Source of the DNA: an uncultured Ignavibacteria bacterium
GTDB lineage: Bacteria > Bacteroidota > Ignavibacteria > Kapaibacteriales > UBA961
DNA length: 11,241 nucleotides
Reading direction: 5' to 3'
NCBI GenBank assembly: GCA_937868245.1
Contig: CALMMI010000707.1
Coordinates: 1-11,241 of the forward strand
In this document: positions 7,531-11,241 of the stretch, piece by piece
Layout of the letters: each line of letters starts with the position of its first letter
Position numbering within the stretch: position 1 is the first letter of the stretch
Made by a program: the position numbers and the translations under genes
Notes under the pieces: model-generated
The model's database searches: none
Told to the model about the DNA's origin: nothing
The model's input: only the letters and a program-made list of their open reading frames with translations

Positions 7531-8485
7531 TCTCTATCTTCCTTTCCAGATAAATTGGATAAAAAACAAAATAACCAAGAATAAATGCTAATGAAAAAAG
7601 AATAATGCTACCGCTCATATAAATCGGCATATCTGTATGCCTGGTTACAAAAGACTCCAAAAAACCGGCTATTATAAAAAACGGGACCAGGCCAATTATA
7701 ATTTTAAGTCCTTGTTTTGCTCCCCGTACAAAACTTTGAGAACGGGAATATGTACCCGGAAATAAGATGGAATTTCCAACCGTAAGCCCTGCACACCCTG
7801 CTATTACTACAGCAGAAATCTCAATTGTACCATGAATCCAAATCACTAAAAACGACTGCCAAAAAAGTCCTTCCTGAATGAAAAAATACTGAAAAGAACC
7901 AAGCATAACTCCGTTATAAAAAAGCAGTGCCACCGTTCCGAACGAAAATAAAAAACCACCTACAAACTCGGTAAATGAAACCTTTACATTATTGATGGTA
8001 ATACGAAAGAACATATCAAGTTCATCTTGTTTTTTATATACTGCAAGGGGATCTCCTTTCTTGACATTTTCGATGGTCATGTTTACATATTGGTCACCTA
8101 AGATTAACCGTACAAATGTTTCATCATTTGCTGCCGAAATCATACCGATTGCAGCTGATAAAAGGAAAATGCAGAATGATAATAATAAAAGCCTGTGCGA
8201 CTGCCGAAACAAAAGAGGCAGTTCATATTTCCAGAAGGAGAGTACCCGCGAACGTTTCTCCTTTTTATTGCGATATATTTGCTGATGGGTGGCTGCAGCG
8301 ATAGTATTGAGATATTTCGTAGTTTTGCTGTCGGGATAAAATGTACGTGCAAAAGAAAGGTCGTCGGTTATTTGTACAAACAGGTCTGCAAGATGGTCGG
8401 GATTTGTACCGCCTTTTTGGGTAAGGAGCGACTCAAACAATGCCCATTTTTCCTTGTTCTGCTTTAGAAAGGCGGCTTCACGCAT
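7490..8485 (-). CDS. SpoIIM-family (stage II sporulation protein M-like) integral membrane protein
   Basis: A 331-aa protein. The first ~95 residues are soluble and charged (MREAAFLKQNKEKWALFESL, then a DLSFARTFYPDS segment typical of the family), followed by a first membrane segment (LLLLSFCIFLLSAAIGMISA) and then the SpoIIM domain with several more. Hallmarks are NNVKVSFTEFVGG, FYNGVMLGSF, the HGTIEISAVVIAGCAGL block with conserved His and Glu, then GNSILFPGTYSR. The founding member takes part in peptidoglycan remodelling at the spore septum; outside spore formers this family is widespread and uncharacterised, so the name does not imply sporulation. The frame is open 30 codons further to an ATG at 8575, but that extension would overlap the divergent RDD gene, so the ATG at 8485 with its family-like MREAAF start is preferred. 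It is the first gene of the minus-strand series and overlaps paralog 3 by 41 bases. Confidence 0.88.
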   Translation of the reverse strand: MREAAFLKQNKEKWALFESLLTQKGGTNPDHLADLFVQITDDLSFARTFYPDSKTTKYLNTIAAATHQQIYRNKKEKRSRVLSFWKYELPLLFRQSHRLLLLSFCIFLLSAAIGMISAANDETFVRLILGDQYVNMTIENVKKGDPLAVYKKQDELDMFFRITINNVKVSFTEFVGGFLFSFGTVALLFYNGVMLGSFQYFFIQEGLFWQSFLVIWIHGTIEISAVVIAGCAGLTVGNSILFPGTYSRSQSFVRGAKQGLKIIIGLVPFFIIAGFLESFVTRHTDMPIYMSGSIILFSLAFILGYFVFYPIYLERKIENDIIKTVRIPTLT

Positions 8486-8545
8486 AGATAATAAAAGTAT
8501 ATCTGAAAAATAGCACTGAATTAACGGCAAAAATAGAGAGAATTT
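8486..8545. promoter_or_regulatory. Divergent promoter region between SpoIIM-like and RDD genes
   Basis: A 60-base spacer from which two membrane-protein genes are transcribed in opposite directions. On the minus strand, TATTTTTG (8535-8528) matches the Bacteroidota -7 box TAnnTTTG exactly and would give the SpoIIM transcript a leader of roughly 35 bases, but no TTTG is found at the right upstream distance. On the plus strand, TATATCTG at 8498-8505 is a one-mismatch -7 box for RDD. The short shared spacer makes joint control of both arms likely (inference). Confidence 0.4.
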
Positions 8546-9265
8546 ATGGAATATGTACGTATAGATACTACACAAAATGTAGCAATAGATTATGAAGTTG
8601 CAAACTTAGGGGAAAGAATAGTTGCTTCCATTATTGATTATTTTATTTTGGGTGCTTATGTTATTGCAACATTTATGTTGATATATAGTTATCAAAATGT
8701 TGTTCCATTTCAGGAATCGTTAATTTACGTTCTGTTGCTTCCTGCTTTTTTTTATGATTTACTTTGTGAAATCTCAATGGGAGGTCAGAGTTTTGGGAAA
8801 AAGATAATGAAAATTAAAGTTGTGCGTTTGGACGGCGCACAGCCCACATTTGGTAATTATCTTATAAGATGGCTGCTTCGTATAATTGAAAGCGGCTTGG
8901 TTTGCTCTGGTGCAGTTCCACTGATAGTAATTCTTATCAATGGTAAAGGGCAAAGGCTCGGTGATATAGCAGCAGGAACTGCAGTAATAAAAATGAAACC
9001 GCGTGTTACCCTTAATGATGCAACCGTAGTTGAAATTAAGGAAGAATATGTGCCTCACTATCCCGAAGCTGCAAATTTAACAGATCGAGATGTCCAACTT
9101 ATCAAAGAAATATTGCGGACAAGCGTCCGTGATAAAAATCACGAAATGCTGACAGCACTTTCGGATAAAGTGGAGGGTATTCTCGGGATAAAAGCAACAA
9201 CCGGTCCCGAAACATTTCTGCGAAATGTATTGCAAGATTTTACATATTACACTCAGGGTACATAA
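8546..9265 (+). CDS. RDD-family integral membrane protein
   Basis: A 239-aa protein. The RDD domain covers about residues 15-150: Arg24 and Asp31 in GERIVASIIDYF, a second hydrophobic stretch (58-75) leading to FYDLLCE, the GGQSFGKKIMKIKVV block at 79-93, NYLIRWLLR at 104-112, and GKGQRLGDIAAGTAVIK at 133-149. These are all family hallmarks. RDD proteins are small multi-pass proteins, some linked to ion or compatible-solute transport; the role here is unknown. After the domain comes a soluble, charged ~90-residue tail (150-239) probably on the cytoplasmic side, including LTDRDVQLIKEIL and ending near FTYYTQGT. A weak AGAGAG lies upstream of the ATG. It diverges from the SpoIIM-like gene, a pairing frequent in Bacteroidota, and precedes the M16-like gene by 45 bases on the same strand. 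Confidence 0.9.
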   Translation: MEYVRIDTTQNVAIDYEVANLGERIVASIIDYFILGAYVIATFMLIYSYQNVVPFQESLIYVLLLPAFFYDLLCEISMGGQSFGKKIMKIKVVRLDGAQPTFGNYLIRWLLRIIESGLVCSGAVPLIVILINGKGQRLGDIAAGTAVIKMKPRVTLNDATVVEIKEEYVPHYPEAANLTDRDVQLIKEILRTSVRDKNHEMLTALSDKVEGILGIKATTGPETFLRNVLQDFTYYTQGT

Positions 9266-9310
9266 AAAGTATCAGCCATTGTGGACATCCGTTTTAATCA
9301 AAAAAAATAT

Positions 9311-10657
9311 ATGACTCAACTCGACCGCTCAATCTCTCCAATATCACATAATTTTCCAACATTTACGTTCCCTCGTTTTACTGAACAATTCCTTGCAAAC
9401 GGCATAAAAGTATATGTAGTGGAGGATACTTCGCAGCCTCTTGTCAGTATTGCCCTTACAGTAAAATGTGGCTCTACGTTTGAACCGATTGACGGCTTGG
9501 CACGGTTTACAGCGCGTATGTTCACCCGAGGTACTACTACAAGAACCGCCTCACAAATTGCAGATGAAATTGATTCGCTTGGTGCATCCATTTCATCTTC
9601 TGCAGGTTGGGATGCAGCTGAAACAAGCATAAATTGTCTGGCAGAATTTATTGATACAGCTACAGCCGTTATGGCAGATTGTTTCTGTAATCCTGTTTTT
9701 GATGAAGTTGAGATTGACCGTCTGCGTAAGCAATCAATTGCACAAGTACAGCAACTTGCCGCAGACCCCAACTACCTTAGTGCAACTGCATTTTATGGGG
9801 AAATATTTTCAGGACATCCGTATTCTCATCGCCGTCACGGTTCTTTAGATTCGTATAATAAGATTACTCGCGAGGATTGTATAAACTGGTATAACCACAT
9901 ACAAAACCAAGAGTGTTTCTTTATTGTTGCTGGGAATATTACAAATCAGGGTGCAATGGAGCTTCTCGAAAAACACTTTGGTTCAATGAAATATTCGCCC
10001 GAGTCACCTGCAATTGCCCCACGTGCGGCACAAACTACCAATAGGGTGGTTGCGATTGACAAACCCGAGTCCTTGCAAACTACGTTATACATTGGCTATA
10101 ATACTATCGAAGCAAAACATCGGGATTACCCTGCACTTACATTGGCAAATAGTATTTACGGGGGAATGTTCTCTTCAAGAATAAACGAGCTTCTAAGGGA
10201 AAAACACGGGTTTACATACGGAGTACGAAGTTTGATAGATGACAGGAAGATAAGTTCAACCTTTATAGTTGTTACCAGTGTAGGTGCAGAATCAACTGCA
10301 CAATCCATAAGGATTATTCTTGAAGAACTTGAACGTATGAAATTGGAAGCAGTAACGGTAGAAGAATTCCAAACAGCGAAACAGTATCTTCTCGGTTCTT
10401 TTGTTCGTGATATGGAAACTCCGCATGATGTATCCAATTTGCTGCAAACAATTGAACTGTATGATTTCCCTAAAGAGTATTATTCCGAGTATTTCAATAC
10501 TATCGTTGCCCTTAGTCACGAAGAACTTTTCAGGGTACAACAACAGTATTTTAGAAGGGATAATATAGTAATTTCTGCTGCCGGCATACTGGAAGACTTA
10601 AAGTATCAGCTTGCTGAATTCGGGGAGGTTAAGGTTGTATCGTTGGATGGTGAGTAA
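9311..10657 (+). CDS. M16-family peptidase homologue lacking the zinc-binding motif (probable non-catalytic subunit)
   Basis: A 448-aa protein with the two-domain M16B layout and normal length. Where active members have GLAHFLEHM with the HxxEH zinc site, this one reads GLARFTARM (residues 62-70), so both His and the catalytic Glu are gone. The distal Glu ligand, expected some 75 residues later, appears to be Gln in QSIAQVQQL. The C-terminal half keeps SSRINELLREKHGFTYGVRS, with Arg290 and Tyr303 of the R/Y substrate-positioning motif. This is the pattern of the non-catalytic partner of heterodimeric M16 proteases. No catalytic partner is encoded next to it, which is unusual. There is no signal peptide, suggesting a cytoplasmic location. 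ATG 9311 is chosen over GTG 9281, which would add ten residues with no homologous character. It probably shares a transcript with the RDD gene and ends at the hairpin at 10693-10727. Confidence 0.88.
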   Translation: MTQLDRSISPISHNFPTFTFPRFTEQFLANGIKVYVVEDTSQPLVSIALTVKCGSTFEPIDGLARFTARMFTRGTTTRTASQIADEIDSLGASISSSAGWDAAETSINCLAEFIDTATAVMADCFCNPVFDEVEIDRLRKQSIAQVQQLAADPNYLSATAFYGEIFSGHPYSHRRHGSLDSYNKITREDCINWYNHIQNQECFFIVAGNITNQGAMELLEKHFGSMKYSPESPAIAPRAAQTTNRVVAIDKPESLQTTLYIGYNTIEAKHRDYPALTLANSIYGGMFSSRINELLREKHGFTYGVRSLIDDRKISSTFIVVTSVGAESTAQSIRIILEELERMKLEAVTVEEFQTAKQYLLGSFVRDMETPHDVSNLLQTIELYDFPKEYYSEYFNTIVALSHEELFRVQQQYFRRDNIVISAAGILEDLKYQLAEFGEVKVVSLDGE

Positions 10658-10692
10658 AAAAACAGAATAAAGCAAATTCACGTTTTAGTATC

Positions 10693-10727
10693 AGAAGGTT
10701 GTATCATTTATTGTGATACGACCTTTT
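10693..10727 (+). terminator. Strong hairpin between M16-like gene and convergent thioredoxin-fold gene
   Basis: AAGGTTGTATCA (10695-10706), a 7-base loop TTTATTG, then TGATACGACCTT (10714-10725): a 12-bp stem with one G-U pair, extendable by two more pairs. On the plus strand it runs into TTTTGCGTTTT, a broken U-tract suited to a Rho-independent terminator for the M16-like gene 35 bases after its stop. The minus-strand gene ends at 10755, so the stem may serve both directions, although its minus-strand U-run is poor. Confidence 0.7.
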
Positions 10728-10754
10728 GCGTTTTACTTCTGTAAAATTTTGAAT

Positions 10755-11241
10755 TTACATCCCGGCAGCACGAATTAAGTCTTCGTAAATACCCTTCTCG
10801 CTTGGGCGTTTCGCATTTGATGAGAAAATCTTTCCATATTTGTCGATGATAAAAAAAGTAGGTGCACCTTCAATTTGATAAGCCTTGGGTGCTTTGCCGT
10901 TGAATTGTGAAGAAGAATATAGATGCGCCCCACTTAAGCCTGTCCCATTAACATATTTCACCCATACATCTTCCGGTTTTTCGCTTGATTCCAACCATAT
11001 TGAAACAAATTGAATATCTGGATTATCCTTAAATTTCTTTTGGAGTTCCATTAAGTGAGGAATTTCTTTTTTGCAGTAGGTACACCACGAACCGGTAAAC
11101 TCCATATACACGGTTTTACCTTTGAAATCCGACAGAGAAATATTATGATTGGTAATATCAGGCAGAGTGAAATTTGGAGCAATATTCCCTGCTGAAATAG
11201 CGCGTTTTTTGTTGTATATTCTTGTACTGACATCAGCATAA
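10755..11241 (-). CDS. Thioredoxin-fold (TlpA/redoxin-like) protein, 5' truncated by window edge
   Basis: The frame is open from the right edge; the ATG codons at 11111 and just inside are internal, because the upstream codons read AISAGNIAPNFTLPD then LSDFKGKTVYMEF, the classic start of an AhpC/TSA-TlpA domain. 161 residues are visible. The active site GSWCTYCKKE has the two redox cysteines (CxxC), and the cis-Pro loop is GAPTFFIIDKYG. The C-terminus is IYEDLIRAAGM. TlpA-like proteins of this group are usually periplasmic thiol-disulfide reductases that use the CxxC pair to reduce or isomerise disulfides, for example in cytochrome maturation. Signal peptide and any N-terminal extra domain would lie beyond the window. 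It is convergent to the M16-like gene, so there is no shared operon in view. Confidence 0.9.
   Translation of the reverse strand, partial: YADVSTRIYNKKRAISAGNIAPNFTLPDITNHNISLSDFKGKTVYMEFTGSWCTYCKKEIPHLMELQKKFKDNPDIQFVSIWLESSEKPEDVWVKYVNGTGLSGAHLYSSSQFNGKAPKAYQIEGAPTFFIIDKYGKIFSSNAKRPSEKGIYEDLIRAAGM

Noticed and set aside
7490..8485. Reading the SpoIIM-like gene as evidence of sporulation.
   Set aside because: The family is widespread in non-spore-formers and no other sporulation gene is present.
8486..8575. A 30-residue N-terminal extension of the SpoIIM-like protein starting at ATG 8575.
   Set aside because: It would overlap the divergent RDD start, has no family character, and MREAAF at 8485 is a natural start.
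9281..9310. GTG start for the M16-like protein.
   Set aside because: It adds ten residues of no recognisable character and has no ribosome-binding site; ATG 9311 is preferred, though the choice is not certain.
11051..11239. A separate 62-residue minus-strand reading frame.
   Set aside because: It is out of frame with the thioredoxin-fold gene, which reads through the same bases with recognisable domain sequence to the window edge.

Overview
The window looks like chromosomal DNA from a member of the Bacteroidota/Chlorobiota (FCB) group. Three things suggest this: a TonB-dependent receptor ending in Phe, a promoter close to the Bacteroidota consensus (TTTG, 19-base spacer, TAnnTTTG-like box) at 2140-2170, and several proteins whose layout is typical of this group. 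The DNA is moderately AT-rich by eye. No rRNA, tRNA, CRISPR array, transposase or phage gene was seen. A finer placement (for example Ignavibacteria or Kapabacteria) is only a guess.

Left part (1-3907, plus strand): the 3' two thirds or more of a TonB-dependent outer-membrane receptor, cut by the window edge. A 176-base gap with a good promoter follows, then a probable two-gene operon of a flavin reductase-family protein and a membrane-anchored SGNH/GDSL hydrolase.

Junction (3908-4180): a 153-base nested palindromic repeat lies between convergent genes. It is a candidate bidirectional terminator or a member of a dispersed intergenic repeat family.

Centre (4181-8485, minus strand): the most unusual part. 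A SpoIIM-family membrane protein is followed by three tandem paralogous polytopic membrane proteins of nearly identical length (340, 341 and 343 aa). They share an N-terminal motif, a central motif, a C-terminal motif and an acidic tail ending in Tyr. The first paralog starts inside the SpoIIM gene. Across a 60-base divergent spacer, an RDD-family membrane protein starts on the plus strand. RDD and SpoIIM proteins are often encoded together with MoxR ATPases and DUF58/DUF4129 proteins in this group; none of those is present here. The gene set suggests a membrane complex of unknown function, possibly in envelope biogenesis or transport; this is inference.

Right part (8546-11241): after RDD comes an M16-family peptidase homologue that has lost the zinc-binding HxxEH motif but keeps the Arg/Tyr motif of non-catalytic M16 subunits. 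A strong hairpin separates it from a convergent thioredoxin-fold (TlpA-like) protein that runs off the right edge.
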